Of a stretch of 64,000 nt of DNA, positions 52,732 to 63,626 are shown piece by piece. The translations under genes and the position numbers were made by a program. Each line of letters starts with the position of its first letter. Positions within the stretch are counted from its first letter, which is position 1. Source of the stretch: Dendrolimus kikuchii (taxonomy: Eukaryota; Arthropoda; Insecta; Lepidoptera; Lasiocampidae); assembly GCA_019925095.2 (NCBI GenBank), contig CM034406.1:19434888-19498887 (forward strand). Reading direction: 5' to 3'. Under the pieces are notes generated by a model. It searched no databases and was not told where the DNA came from. It saw only the letters and a list, made by a program, of their open reading frames with translations.

Positions 52732-53144
52732 GCTACAACACTAATATTTACATTTTAAATAAAGCGATATCTTTTGAATCAAACGTCCGAATTGAATAAT
52801 TCAAAAAGTTCTAGAAAGGTATTGAATTCGTCTTGAATATGGAGTAATTTATTTTGATAAGGATTAATACCAAGGTACAAAATAAAGAGTTTTTGAGGCG
52901 ACGGCATTTTAATTATTTAAAAAAATAAACGAAAACACTTATTGTGAGATAACTACAATAGTTAGACATACGGTTAAGTGATATTTTTTGTAAACAATTA
53001 TATGTTCTGCAAAGTGGTAGTACATTGTTTTGTTCTATAATCAATAGTTTTCGCAGCGCACGCCGTGTAAGGATTTCTTCGGGTCATTTTTTTACACCTT
53101 GGGTTACATTATTGGACTTTTAGTAAGGATCCCTAATTTTTTTG
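52732..53144. other. No gene recognised
   Basis: AT-rich. Confidence 0.4.
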
Positions 53145-53286
53145 AAAATATAATATAGCCTATAGCCTTCCTCGATAAATGTACTATTCAACACTGAATG
53201 AATTTTTCAAGTTGGACCAGCGGTTTCTGAGATTAGCGCGTTTAAACAAACAAACAAACTCTTCAGCTTTATAATATTAGTATAGA
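53145..53286 (-). mobile_element. Helitron fragment (5' part)
   Basis: atagcctatagccttcctcg to taatattagtataga. Confidence 0.75.
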
Positions 53287-53650
53287 TAATAAAATGTTAT
53301 ATACGTTATATATGTATAATACAAATAAGTAATGACACCAACTATAATTGAAGACTGTGTTACGAGTTATGCTTTTTACTTATGACTTTTATTTCTTTAG
53401 TATTCTTTCAGAATGTGGAGTAGATAGTAGTTAATAATACACAAAGAAATGATAACAAAGATTTGTCACATCGCTCCAGTATACGCTTCTTTATTAATTA
53501 AGGAACATTGTATCTTTATAAGCTATTTATTATTTCATTTGCATTGACTAGGTTTTCTAAATATTATTTAATATAAATACTTATTGGAGTTTAATAAAAT
53601 ATTTAATAGTTGGTTTTTTATTTTATTTTTATCAACAAAACTAATTTCTG
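53287..53650. other. No gene recognised
   Basis: AT-rich. Confidence 0.4.
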
Positions 53651-53885
53651 CCAGGTGGTAGGGCACTTGCCCGACTAGATGGCTACCACCCCTGGTCTAA
53701 AGCATGTCGCCATAACAACCTTGAGTTGTGTTCCGGCATTAGTGACCAGGTTCCAGTGATCCATAAGAGAGCAGCAGCGCATTTGTAGCACCTTTGGTGT
53801 TGCAAATGTCCATAGGCGATGGTAACCGCTTTCCATTAAGTGGGCCGTCTGCCTGTCTGCTGAACTCCTGCAATAAAAAAAAAAT
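53651..53885 (+). mobile_element. SINE-like element family B, 5'-truncated
   Basis: Starts at ccaggtggtagggca, the same internal point as the copy at 33548. Confidence 0.92.
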
Positions 53886-54295
53886 TACTTCTTCGCAGCT
53901 ATGTGCATTGCTGTGTTGTAACCTCTTTAAGCCCTTTAGCTCACTATTAGCACATATGTGTCCGCGATGAGAGTGCAGATCGCGTTTGTGCACGTGATCG
54001 TTAATTGTGTTGTTGTCTCACTCTGTTTATATAGGAGTTGTATGATTTGTATGAAATGGGTATATTTTCTTGGTATATTACGAGATAGTGATAGTGTTAG
54101 TCTTGCGGTTTTTTAGTATATCGATAATTGTCTTAAGGGTTAAACAAGAGGCACGCACTAGAGGTTGAGCCGCGGCGCGGACGCGGGGTAAACTCTAGGA
54201 GACTATATTTTGAGATATATTTATTTAAATATGTGCTTTTAGCAGGGATGGAAGGTACACCGCTGATATAGAAAGAAAAGTGAATTTGGGGAATT
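53886..54295. other. No gene recognised; module shared with 58972
   Basis: 54143-54203 (aggcacgcactagaggttga ... taaactctag) resembles 58972-59025 in the same orientation. Confidence 0.5.
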
Positions 54296-54826
54296 GTGTG
54301 AATGGAGCGTTCGGTAAACTTGTAGGCGCTAAGAACCTCAGCCAGAAGGCCCAGCTTGCCGTACACAACGCGGTGCTGGTACCTACGCTCACGTATGGAA
54401 GCGAGAGTTGGGTATGGAAGAGAGAGCATGAAAGTAGAGTAAACGCGGTCGAGATGCGAGCGGAGTGACGCTCGCGGACCGCGTTCGTAATACCGAAGTA
54501 AGAAAGAGAGTTGGTCTGAAAGAGAGTGTCGGGGTGAAGGTAAGGATAGGAATGCTCCGGTGGTTCGGGCATGTGGAAAGAATGACTAAACAGATATACA
54601 ATGCAAAAATGGATGGATGCAGAAGTCGTGGAAGGCCACGTCAAATCAAATTGATCGTATACTAGCAGAAGGTGATGTCAGGAGCCTTAAGAACAGACAA
54701 GCGTGCATGACAAGAATTATGAATGTCAAAGAAGCAAATGAGGTGTGTAAGAATAAGCCTAAATAGCGCTCTGTTGTTCGTGCATACCCCGCAAGGGAAC
54801 TGGTGTGAAGTTATGTAATGTAATGA
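54296..54826 (+). mobile_element. RTE-clade LINE copy 20
   Basis: From NGAFGKLVGAKNLSQKAQLA with two small internal deletions (after EMRAE and in RPRQ) and a degenerate atgtaatgtaatg tail. Confidence 0.93.
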
Positions 54827-54946
54827 GATATATCTGGTTGCGATTATGTGTTATAAAAACATCGATATTTTATCTTATTATCGATAGACTATCATCGATT
54901 GTTCCCATAGATAGCGTCACTTCAGCTGCATTTTACCAACGTCACT

Positions 54947-55122
54947 GGCGTGTGTGGGAGCGACGATAATAATAAAAGAAAACTGTCTAAGGTATTGGAC
55001 AAAGTGCAGAGAACACATGTAGGGGGATATAAAGACCAGACGGCTCGGTTATATCCTACTCGTAGTCTCAGAAATTGTTATTTGTGTAACAATTTAGAAG
55101 AAATCTTGTTTCATTGTTATAC
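54947..55122 (+). pseudogene. Possible LINE C-terminal fragment
   Basis: Forward frame reads DKVQRTHVGGYKDQTARLYP then TRSLRNCYLCNNLEEILFHC, a C-x2-C...H-x-C-like knuckle as in LINE C-termini. Short and uncertain. Confidence 0.4.
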
Positions 55123-55132
55123 TTTGGTTTTT

Positions 55133-55257
55133 TTTAGAGAGAGAAAGAGAGATAACACTTTATTGCACACCAAAATATGCAACTACAAAAACAGACCATA
55201 TTTACAATATTTTCTAGGCAATACAATAGGCGAAGCTATCTCTTCCAGGCAACCTAA
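55133..55257 (-). mobile_element. LINE 3' UTR (family E)
   Basis: Reverse: ataacactttattgcaca at the left, gctatctcttccaggcaacc at the right. Confidence 0.7.
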
Positions 55258-55381
55258 ATGAAAGAAATTTGAATCAGGCGATATAGGTGGTTCAGGATAA
55301 AGGCAATACATACATAAGTAATCAAAGTAATTTAGGAAATAAATATACAAATACATAGATACATACATGGCCATATATCTT

Positions 55382-55586
55382 AATATATATAAATTACGTG
55401 TCACGTTGTTCGTCCGCGATGGACTCCTAAACTACTTGACCGATTTTAATCAAATTTGCACACCGTGTGCAGTTTGATCCGAGTTGAAAGATAGGATAGC
55501 GTACATTTGGACCCGGTAGGTGGCGCTGGAATCGGGTTCTAAATTTTATATCTTCAGAGCAGAAGAACGTCTGCCGGGACAGTTAG
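55382..55586 (+). mobile_element. Non-autonomous Helitron, mutated end
   Basis: aattacgtgtcacgttgttcg start, cggtaggtggcgctggaatc internally, gtctgccgggacagttag end (CTAG changed to TTAG). Confidence 0.75.
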
Positions 55587-55727
55587 AGTATACAATAATA
55601 CATGTCAAAATACAAAAGTTATTACATATAATAAATGTATTAGTATGATTATATTCTGTTAATCAGACATAGTTATTTGTGGACAAATAGTGTTTTTATT
55701 AATAACTATGGTTTTAAAAAGGCAAAC

Positions 55728-55945
55728 GACCATCTGACGGAAAGTGGTTACCATCGCCTATGGACTTTTGTAACAGCAAAAGTGATACCAAAATGCTGCC
55801 GCCGAACACAACTCAGGATTGTTATGGTGGCATACCCTAGCTATACAAGGAGTGGTAGCCATCCAGACGGGCAAATACCACCTGGATGTGGGTGGTTTTG
55901 TCGCTTCTTACGACAGGCCGTTCGACAGCAGAAAGTTCCTGCAGA
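55728..55945 (-). mobile_element. SINE-like element family B, old copy
   Basis: ggaaagtggttaccatcgcc to cttacgacaggccgtt, diverged with deletions. Confidence 0.75.
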
Positions 55946-56104
55946 GATAAAGACGCTCATAGATAAATATTTGAAATATAACTATTTTACCAGAAAGTAT
56001 TTTGGGTATAACGTTAACTCCCTTGAAATGCTAGATTTTTCGTAAATTTAGGTAAAAAACAAAAATATATTTTTTATAAAAAACACCCAAAAAAATTTTA
56101 CATT

Positions 56105-56402
56105 TTTTTTTAGATCAGCAGACAGGCAGACGGCCCACTTAATGGAAAGCGATTACCATCGCCTATGGACATTTGCAACACCAAAGTTACTACAAATGCG
56201 CTGCTGCTCTCTTAAGGGAAACTGGAACCTGGTCACTAAAGAACACAACTCAAGGTTGTTATGGCGACATACTTCAGACCAGGGGTGGTAGCCATCCAGT
56301 CGGGCAAATGCCCTACCACCTGGCTGTGGGTTGTTAAGTCGCCTCTTACGACAGGCCGTCCGGCCACAGGAAATTGTATTCTTTCTCCGTTCCTGCACGG
56401 AT
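56105..56402 (-). mobile_element. SINE-like element family B
   Basis: ttttagatcagcagacaggc to gttcctgcacggat. Confidence 0.93.
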
Positions 56403-56489
56403 AAAAATAAAATAATAATAAAATTCAGTTAAAATCTTCAACATATTTCACAGGATAGCTAACCAGTGCCAAAATTCACACAATCACAC

Positions 56490-56755
56490 ATTCCAGGTTG
56501 CTAATCGATTGTGGCCAGTAATTTTATCAAAATTGCTAATGGATGGTATTACAAAGGACAATGTCTTGATAATTCGGGTTCGAATCCTGGTGTGATAAAT
56601 TTCGGAAACGAATTTTCTCCGTTATTTACTATGGTCTGGGTGTCTGGGATCGGCCGCAGAATGGTCCGTTGTATTTTACCCATAACACAAGCGTAACTTA
56701 CTTAATTTGGGGATATACAGTGTGTGTGTTTGTCTGCTGTTTTATTATTATTATA
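56490..56755 (+). mobile_element. tRNA-derived SINE (family S) copy 4, altered head
   Basis: B box GGTTCGAATCC at 56577-56587 and the S body, ending gtctgctgttttattattatta. The A-box half is unlike the other copies. Confidence 0.8.
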
Positions 56756-57287
56756 CTTGTATGTCTTTCAAGACCACGGGCCATAGAAATGGCCCGGACA
56801 TTTGGAGGACTTGCGTGGGGCCATGGGAAGGCCAACACGTAGAGGCCCCTTGACAAATTTAATGTAAATGTGCCGTGACACTGACCGGCGATTATCCCTG
56901 TCTACACCATATAGTAATGCACCCAAGGACAAACCAAGGCCAGTATAGGACTATTCTGGGAAATGAAGACAAAAGTACCAGGCTATTGGGGTGAACTGCT
57001 AGTGGCACTAGGGGTCTGGGGATACGGGGACTATGGCGTCTGCCCGTCGCAATGTTCGGGGAACATGGTGTAGAGAGGTGGGCTGCAGGTTCACCGAAGC
57101 TACTTCTGACGTGATGCCATTTATCACTTCCACCCCTGGAGCTTGAGTCTTAGCTCTAGCGATCTCCACTCCGTGCCGGCCGGTTAAAGCAAGCACGGAG
57201 GCGGGGCCTTGCCTTAGCCCCCGGAGTCAGGTACGAGGTTTCGCTATTCACCTAAGGCTTCGCCACAAAGCCCCCCTGCGGTTATTA
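56756..57287 (+). mobile_element. GC-rich LINE 3' region inserted in an (ATT)n tail
   Basis: About 530 bp, GC-rich, non-coding, with a gggccat/atggccc hairpin near 56780. Bounded on both sides by TTA repeats, one being the SINE tail. Fits a 5'-truncated LINE whose target was the SINE tail; family not recognised. Confidence 0.55.
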
Positions 57288-57414
57288 TTATTATTATTTA
57301 TGAATTATTTAATTAATCACTTTATATTCTCAACAGCAGTAAATAATAGTAATTTTTATACATAATATCTACAACTTTATATACATACTATACAAATACA
57401 TATTATGTATATGA

Positions 57415-57843
57415 GTATGGAAGAGAGAGCATGAAAGTAGAGTAAACGCGGTTGAGATGCGAGCACTGTGCAAAATCTGCGGAGTGACGCTCGCGGACCG
57501 CGTTCGTAATACCGAAGTAAGAAAGAGAGTTGGTCTGAAAGAAAGTGTCGGGGTGAAGATAAGGAAAGGAATGCTCCGGTGGTTCGGGCATGTGGAAAGA
57601 ATGCATGATGAAAGAATGACTAAACAGATATACAATGCAAATATGGATGGATGCAGAAGTCGTGGAATGCCACGACACACCTTCCATGATCAAATTGATC
57701 GTGTACTAGAGGAGGGTGATGTCAGGAGCCTTAAGAACAGACGAGCGTGCATGACAAGAGTTATGAATGTCAAAGAAGCGAGTGAGGTGTGTAAGAATGG
57801 GCCTAAATGGCGCTCTGTTGTTCGTGCCTACGTATGTATGTAT
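57415..57843 (+). mobile_element. RTE-clade LINE copy 21
   Basis: 135-codon open frame from HESRVNAVEMRALCKICGVT to PKWRSVVRAY, then directly gtatgtatg, skipping the last coding bases and 3' UTR. Confidence 0.93.
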
Positions 57844-57885
57844 ATAAAGTATATATGTACTTAACATATAAAACTTCTGCATATA

Positions 57886-58112
57886 TATCACTTATGTATT
57901 ACTTCCTTCATACCTCACATACACCCAATTTGCGCTCCACTAATAATCGCCTGTTAATGGCACCTGCAAACTCTTCAACATTTTATTCCAACTCCTTCGT
58001 TATGCAGGCCGTCTTACTCTGGAACTCTTTGCCCACTGACGTCAGAAAAGCTAAATCTTTTGCCATATTTAAAAATTCACTTAGGAATCATTATGTAAGT
58101 CTTACGCAATAA
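57886..58112 (+). pseudogene. LINE ORF2 C-terminal fragment
   Basis: Forward frame ends NSFVMQAVLLWNSLPTDVRK then FAIFKNSLRNHYVSLTQ-stop (TAA 58110-58112), a CR1/Jockey-type C-terminus distinct from 51040. Confidence 0.8.
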
Positions 58113-58196
58113 TGTATGTGCTAGTTTACAATAGACTGTAATCTGCTGTCCATGTATGTCATTTTTTTTTTCTTTGCTTTGTTGTTTAATAATCCC

Positions 58197-58505
58197 TATT
58201 AATATTATAAATGCGAAAGTAACTCTGTCTGTCTGTTCCATTTTCACGGAAAAACTACTGGACCGATTTGGCTGAAACTCAGTATATATATATTTTCGAT
58301 GCCGAGAATGAACATAGGATATTTTTTATCCCGAAAAATGGGATAGTTTCCGGGATAAAAATATATTTGTCTTTTTGTTTGTTATCCTTTTATGGAAAGA
58401 CTATTGGATTGATTTGGCTGAAACTCGGTATATATATAATTTGAATACCGAGAGCGGCCAAGGGATACTTTTTATCCCGGATAATGGGATACATTTTGAG
58501 ATAGA
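58197..58505 (+). mobile_element. Helitron-like repeat, 5' part
   Basis: ttaatattataaatgcgaaag and ctgtctgttccattttcacg start; two related segments (ggctgaaactcagtatat and ggctgaaactcggtatat). The expected CTAG end is replaced by the minisatellite. Confidence 0.65.
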
Positions 58506-58544
58506 TTTATGTAAAGTTTATTCTGGAAACTAGGACTGGTTTTG

Positions 58545-58830
58545 TGATTTTGTCCATTTCGTCCACTGGGTCTACTGGGTCTACTGCGTCCACTTGGTCC
58601 ACTGGGTCCACTTGGACCCCTGTGTCCACTTGGTCCCCTTGGTGAACTGGGTCCACTTGGTCCACTGAGTTTACTGGGTCCACTGGGTCCATTTGGAACA
58701 CTTAGCCTACTGGGTCAATTGGGTCCACTTAGACTACTGGGTCCACTGGGTCCCACTGGACTCACTGGGTCCACTGGACCCACTGGGTCCAGTTGGTCCA
58801 CTGGATCCACTGGGTCCACTTGGTCCATGT
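58545..58830. repeat. 9/18-bp minisatellite (ccactgggt type)
   Basis: About 30 tandem units of ccactgggt/ccacttggt. In the antisense direction the units read Asp-Pro-Val and Asp-Gln-Val. No gene context on that strand. Confidence 0.92.
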
Positions 58831-59039
58831 TATCTATTTTGTCAAGTTTTGTCATTTATGTAATTTACATATAGACGGGGGTGGTATAGTTTGCGATATA
58901 AAATGAAGTGAATCTTTCGGGGGCAAATACATAAAAAATTCATACAATGTAACCTGTACTACTTGCTCTTTAAACAAGAGACACGCACTAGAGGTTGACT
59001 ACTAAACTCTAGTTACAGATAATATAAGAATTTCCTTTG
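58831..59039. other. No gene recognised; module shared with 54143
   Basis: Includes agacacgcactagaggttga ... aaactctag. Confidence 0.45.
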
Positions 59040-59125
59040 AGTCAGGTTACCTGGAAGACTGTCTTGTTGTGCATTATTTTGTAATTTTTGTTTTGGTGAA
59101 CAATAAAGTGTTGTCTATGTCTCTC
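59040..59125 (+). mobile_element. LINE 3' UTR (family E), partial
   Basis: gtcaggttacctggaagac through gtgaacaataaagtg. Confidence 0.65.
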
Positions 59126-59211
59126 TATGTATTTATTATTAAAATGTACTATCATAATATATTACGTAATACCTCTATCGCCATTATCATCTCAATTAAT
59201 TCCTGGGGTTG

Positions 59212-59325
59212 TCTGGAAGAGATCGCTTTTTAGCGGTAAACCGCCCTTTGTACAACATTAGATATATATATAGATTAAGTCTGCAAATTTATTTTTTTAT
59301 AGTGTACAATAAAATGTTATCGGTC
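59212..59325 (+). mobile_element. LINE 3' UTR (family E)
   Basis: ggggttgtctggaagagatc, atcgctttttagcgg hairpin, gtgtacaataaaatg. Confidence 0.75.
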
Positions 59326-59494
59326 TATATAAATTCGGGCGCCTTAAGTTTTATGTTTGTTAGTACGACAGATTTGAAATAAATTGCTTTGAATAGAACG
59401 GTTTTATATAAAACCGTAGGGGTAATGTGTTGAAATGTACTAACAATACTGAAATGTTATATTTAATTCAAATACAAATTTTAGTATTTCACCA

Positions 59495-59729
59495 TCTTAT
59501 ACTAATATATAAAGCTGAATAGTTTGTTTGTTTGAACGCGCTAATCTCAGGAACTACTGGTCTGATTTGAAAAATTCTTTCAGTGTTAGATAGCCCATTT
59601 ATCGAGGAAGGCTATAGGCTATATATCATCACGCTAAGACTAATAGGAGTGGAGCAGCAATGAATAATGTTTCAAAATCGGGGGGTTTTTCCACTATTCC
59701 ACGCTGCCGAAGTTGCGGGCAGAAGCTAG
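59495..59729 (+). mobile_element. Non-autonomous Helitron
   Basis: TCTTATACTAATATATAAAG after A; GCGGGCAGAAGCTAG before T (59730). Confidence 0.88.
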
Positions 59730-59857
59730 TAAGTAATAAAAGTTATACCCTGTTTTATTCTATACCCCCGACAACGTGTGTGCAACATTTCGTAACGATC
59801 TGTCCCGTAATTAAGGCGTAAAGACGTTACAAACTCACATTTACATATATTAGTTAA

Positions 59858-60345
59858 GGTGCTGGTACCTACGCTTACGTATGGATGCGAGAGTTGGGTA
59901 TGGAAGAGAGAGCATGAAAGTAGAGTAAACGCGGTCGAGATGCGAGCACTGCGCAAAATCTGCGGAGTGACGCTCGCGGACCGCGTTCGTAATACCGAAG
60001 TAAGAAAGAGAGTTGGTCTGAAAGAGAGTGTCGGGGTGAAGGTAAGGAAAGGAATGCTCCGGTGGTTCGGGCATGTGGAAAGAATGACTAAACAGACATA
60101 CAATGCAAAAGTGGATGGATGCAGAAGTCGTGGAAGGCCACGACACACCTTCCATGATCAAATTGATCGTGTACTAGCAGAAGGTGATGTCAGGAGCCTT
60201 AAGAACAGACGAGCTTGCATGACAAGAGTTATGAATGTCAAAGAGGCAAGTGAGGTGTGTAAGAATAAGCCTAAATGGCACTCTGTTGTTCGTGCCTACC
60301 CCGCAAGGGAACTGGCGTGAAGTTATGTATGTATGTATGTATGTA
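59858..60345 (+). mobile_element. RTE-clade LINE copy 22
   Basis: The longest intact frame of the family's 3' part (about 153 codons, LVPTLTYGCESWVWKREHES to PARELA), with only a 4-codon deletion after HVERM. Long (ATGT)n tail. Confidence 0.95.
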
Positions 60346-60698
60346 ATATTAGTTTGGGTATTACCAAATTATTACGTTCAGGAAACAACAATCCATAAAC
60401 CATATTAGTAGAATGAGTGCACAAATTATCGACCCTATGTGGTTGGCCACCAACGAGCGGAGTAAGTAGGACAAACAAGTTATCCAAACCGGGCTGGCTC
60501 ACCGTAGAGTAAGCATGAAATGACTTCACTATCACTTGGGTATTATTAACACTGTAACATTGTAATGATTCAAACGTATTTATCCGTGTAGTAACCAATG
60601 TGGTGGAGCTTGCCTTGTATCAAAATGTGTTGGGGGTTCAAGGAAGGGTTAAGTTTTTTTTAAAAGACACTAAAAATGCTCGAATTGAATTAAAATCT
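60346..60698. other. No gene recognised
   Basis: Unassigned spacer between inverted RTE copies. Confidence 0.4.
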
Positions 60699-61141
60699 TA
60701 CATACATACATACATAACTTTACGCCAGTTCCCTTGCGGGGTAGGCACGCAACAGAGCGCCATTCAGGCTTATTCTTACACACCTCACTTGCTTCTTTGA
60801 CATTCACAGCTCTTGTCATGCACGCTCGTCTGTTCTTAAGGCTCCTGACATCACCTTCTGCTAGTACACGATCAATTTGATCATGGAAGGTGTGTCGTGG
60901 CCTTCCACGACGTTTGCATTGTATATCTGTTTAGTCATTCTTTCATCATGCATTCTTTCCACATGCCCGAACCACCGGAGCATTCCTTTCCTTACCTTCA
61001 CCCCGACACTCTGCTTTCAGACCAACTCTCTTTCTTACTTCGGTATTACGAACGCGGTCCGCGAGCGTCACTCCGCAGATTTTGCGCAGTGCTCGCATCT
61101 CGACCGCGTTTACTCTACTTTCATGCTCTCGCTTCCATACA
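60699..61141 (-). mobile_element. RTE-clade LINE copy 23
   Basis: Reverse copy from (TACA)n to the SWVWK codons, with a small deletion near 60910. Confidence 0.94.
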
Positions 61142-61142
61142 A

Positions 61143-61382
61143 TCTTATATATACTAATTATAAAGCTGAAGAGTTTATTTGTTTGTTTGCTTGAAAGCGC
61201 CAATCTCAGGAACTACTAGTCTGATTCTTTCAGTGTTAGATAGCGCATTTATTGAGGAAGGCTATATATAGGCTATATATCATCAGGCTAAGACCAATAG
61301 GAGCGGAGCACCAATGAAGAATGTTTCAAAATCGGGGGTTTTTTTACTATTCCACGCGGACGAAGTCGCGGGCAGAAGCTAG
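61143..61382 (+). mobile_element. Non-autonomous Helitron
   Basis: TCTTATATATACTAATTATA start after A; gcgggcagaagctag end. Immediately follows the RTE copy. Confidence 0.83.
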
Positions 61383-61570
61383 AAATTGTATATTGATTGT
61401 AAGTTATTATTTATACTTAATACTCCTAGGAGCTAAGTTAGACAAACAATTTAAATCAATTAATTTCGGCAAGCTAATTTATCAAATCATCTGTAGCTGA
61501 AGACGATTTCAGTTTATCTAGATTTTCTGCCTCTATAGAGAATAATGACAAGTCTGATAGCCGTTCCTGT

Positions 61571-61760
61571 TGAAAGAAAGAAAGAAAAGAAAATATATTT
61601 ATGTAGGACAAGATACAAAAAGTCTTATATGATAATATATGTAACAATGAATTGTGATGTCCTAAAAAGGCTCTTGCTCAGCATATTGCTAGTATCACAA
61701 CCAGCGCTGATCTTCGGTAATTACCTCTAAGTGATGCCACGGCTTAGCTCCACAAAGCAA
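61571..61760 (-). mobile_element. LINE 3' end (family G)
   Basis: gaaagaaagaaaag tail at the left; accagcgctgatcttcgg at the right. Confidence 0.6.
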
Positions 61761-61914
61761 ATTAAAACTATAAACAGCTGTTGGCCCAGCAGTTATTCTC
61801 AGATATATTATTAATCTACAAATATTGTGGGTAAAATTTTAGGAGTGTTTGCTTACACAGTTTCGGGGCCCCTGTTGTCATTGGTACAGCTGATACAGCG
61901 GTAGTTACGCCCCT

Positions 61915-62140
61915 GGTAGGAACGGAACAAGAATTTCCTGCGACCGGGCGGCCTGTCGTAAGAGGCGACAAAACAACCCACAGCCCGGTGGTAGGGTATT
62001 TGCCCGTCTGAATGGCTACTAACCCCAGTTTAGAATACTTTGGAGTATGCCGCCATAACAACCTTGAGTTGTGTTCCGGCCTTACTAGCCAGGTTCCAGT
62101 CTCCCTTTAGAGAGCAGCATCACATTGGTAGACCTTTAGT
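61915..62140 (+). mobile_element. SINE-like element family B, 3'-truncated old copy
   Basis: taggaacggaacaagaattt head to cccctttagagagcagcatc-like wording; no polyA. Confidence 0.8.
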
Positions 62141-62357
62141 CAAGTGAACGCATGCACCAGTTACTCAGTTACTTTTCTGATCTAATGTGCATATTGTTAC
62201 AATTACCACGTGCTAACAACGGTTAAGGAAAACATCGTGATGCAACCTTCACATCGAGATAACTGATGTGTCAAACCTGCCAAGCCGCCTTGGACAAGCG
62301 TGGCAGGTATATGGGAGGACCGAGACCAGCAGTGGGACTATTATGGGCTGATATTAT
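62141..62357 (+). mobile_element. LINE 3' end (family J)
   Basis: gaaaacatcgtgatgcaac, cttggacaagcgtggcagg, cagcagtgggactattatgg, then gatattattatt tail. Confidence 0.7.
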
Positions 62358-62393
62358 TATGGACGAATTTCGACCACGGGCGACCATAGTAAA
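62358..62393 (-). repeat. Repeat family F fragment
   Basis: ggacgaatttcgaccacggg. Confidence 0.6.
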
Positions 62394-62407
62394 TATAAAT
62401 AAGTCAA

Positions 62408-62590
62408 TAATCGGCAGCCAAACACACATATTGCCCCAAATTAACCCAGTCACGCTTGTGTTAAGGACTACTCTGGGTCCGATCCCAAACACCCAGACCA
62501 TAGTAAATAACGGAGAAAATTCGTTTCCGCAATTTAGCATACCAGGAATCGAACCCGGCTTAGCCTGCTCAACCACAGAGCCCGTTAAAT
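62408..62590 (-). mobile_element. tRNA-derived SINE (family S) copy 5, head deleted
   Basis: ggaatcgaacccgg directly joined to cttagcctgctcaacc, so the A-to-B spacing is lost. Confidence 0.85.
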
Positions 62591-62596
62591 TTATGA

Positions 62597-62736
62597 GGGC
62601 ATGCTCTAGACTAAGGGTGGTAGTCATCCAGACGGGCAAATACCCCATCACCTGGCTGTGGGTTGTTTTGTCGCCACTTACGACAGGCCGCCCCAAAGCA
62701 GGAATTAGTATTGTTTCTCCATTCCTGCACGGATAA
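62597..62736 (-). mobile_element. SINE-like element family B, head part
   Basis: atgctctagactaagggtgg to ccattcctgcacggat. Confidence 0.82.
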
Positions 62737-62741
62737 AATGT

Positions 62742-63269
62742 TATATATAAAAATCAATTGCTGTTCGTTAGTCTCGCTAAAACTCGAAAACGGCTGGACT
62801 GATTTGGCTAATTTTGGTTTTGAATTATTTGTGGGAGTCCAGGGAAGGTTTAATAGGTGAGTAAATATGAAAAAAATGCTTGGAATATAGTAAAAACAAC
62901 AATTTCGCTTTCCTTTACAAACTATTTCTACCTGTCAAATATTTGACGTTCGTGCCGTCGTTTAGAAATCAATTCAATTTTAAAGTCGTTCAGACATCAA
63001 ATTAAATTTCTAAGTGAAGTTTTTTTTCATTTTTTTTTTGTTTTTGAATGTCAAACGTTTGATGTTCGTCCCGTCGTTCAGAAATTAATGTTTTTTATTT
63101 ATATTACTGAGTGCCAACCTCATTTGTCCAATGCATGCAACTATAAAATTGTTTTGCTCATTAAAAATATGTATTTTGTCTGTGTCCCCTTTGATAAATA
63201 AACGTTTTTCTTTCTTTCTTTCTTTATTTATTGATTCTGAGGGGGTACGAAGTTTGCCGGGTCAGCTAG
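62742..63269 (+). mobile_element. Helitron (third subfamily) with nested LINE tail
   Basis: tcaattgctgttcgttagtc near the start and gtttgccgggtcagctag end before T. Same subfamily as 33046-33433. A family G LINE end (63105-63236) is inserted in the tttatttat site, which appears on both sides. Confidence 0.82.
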
Positions 63270-63408
63270 TACCAAATATATATACAAGAAAAATATTGCA
63301 GCAACGCGGGCATGTATGTGTATATATATTATATATGAATACTCAATAAATATATGTAAGTATATAATCAAATATGATATTAATATATATAAGTAGATAT
63401 ATAACACT
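63270..63408. other. No gene recognised
   Basis: AT-rich. Confidence 0.4.
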
Positions 63409-63600
63409 TGTAACACTCTTAAAACACTCCTAACTACTTCTAAAACAAACCAACCAACTCCCAACTAGTCCCAACACAAACCAACATCTTCCAATCTATC
63501 GCAACCACAACCAACAATTCTAAAAACCATCAAATCCCAACTTGCACAAACACACTAACTAGTATAAACACTCAAAAGCATTAACCTAGTTGTAAGATAG
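63409..63600. repeat. A/C-rich, nearly G-free low-complexity tract
   Basis: About 170 bp with only a handful of G on the top strand, built of caaac, caac and aacac words without strict period. Confidence 0.8.
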
Positions 63601-63626
63601 AAATAAGATAGCTATAAGTAACTTTA

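Noticed and set aside
59859..60320. Independent gene of 153 codons
   Set aside because: It is the conserved 3' part of the abundant RTE LINE, with the same tail as the other copies.
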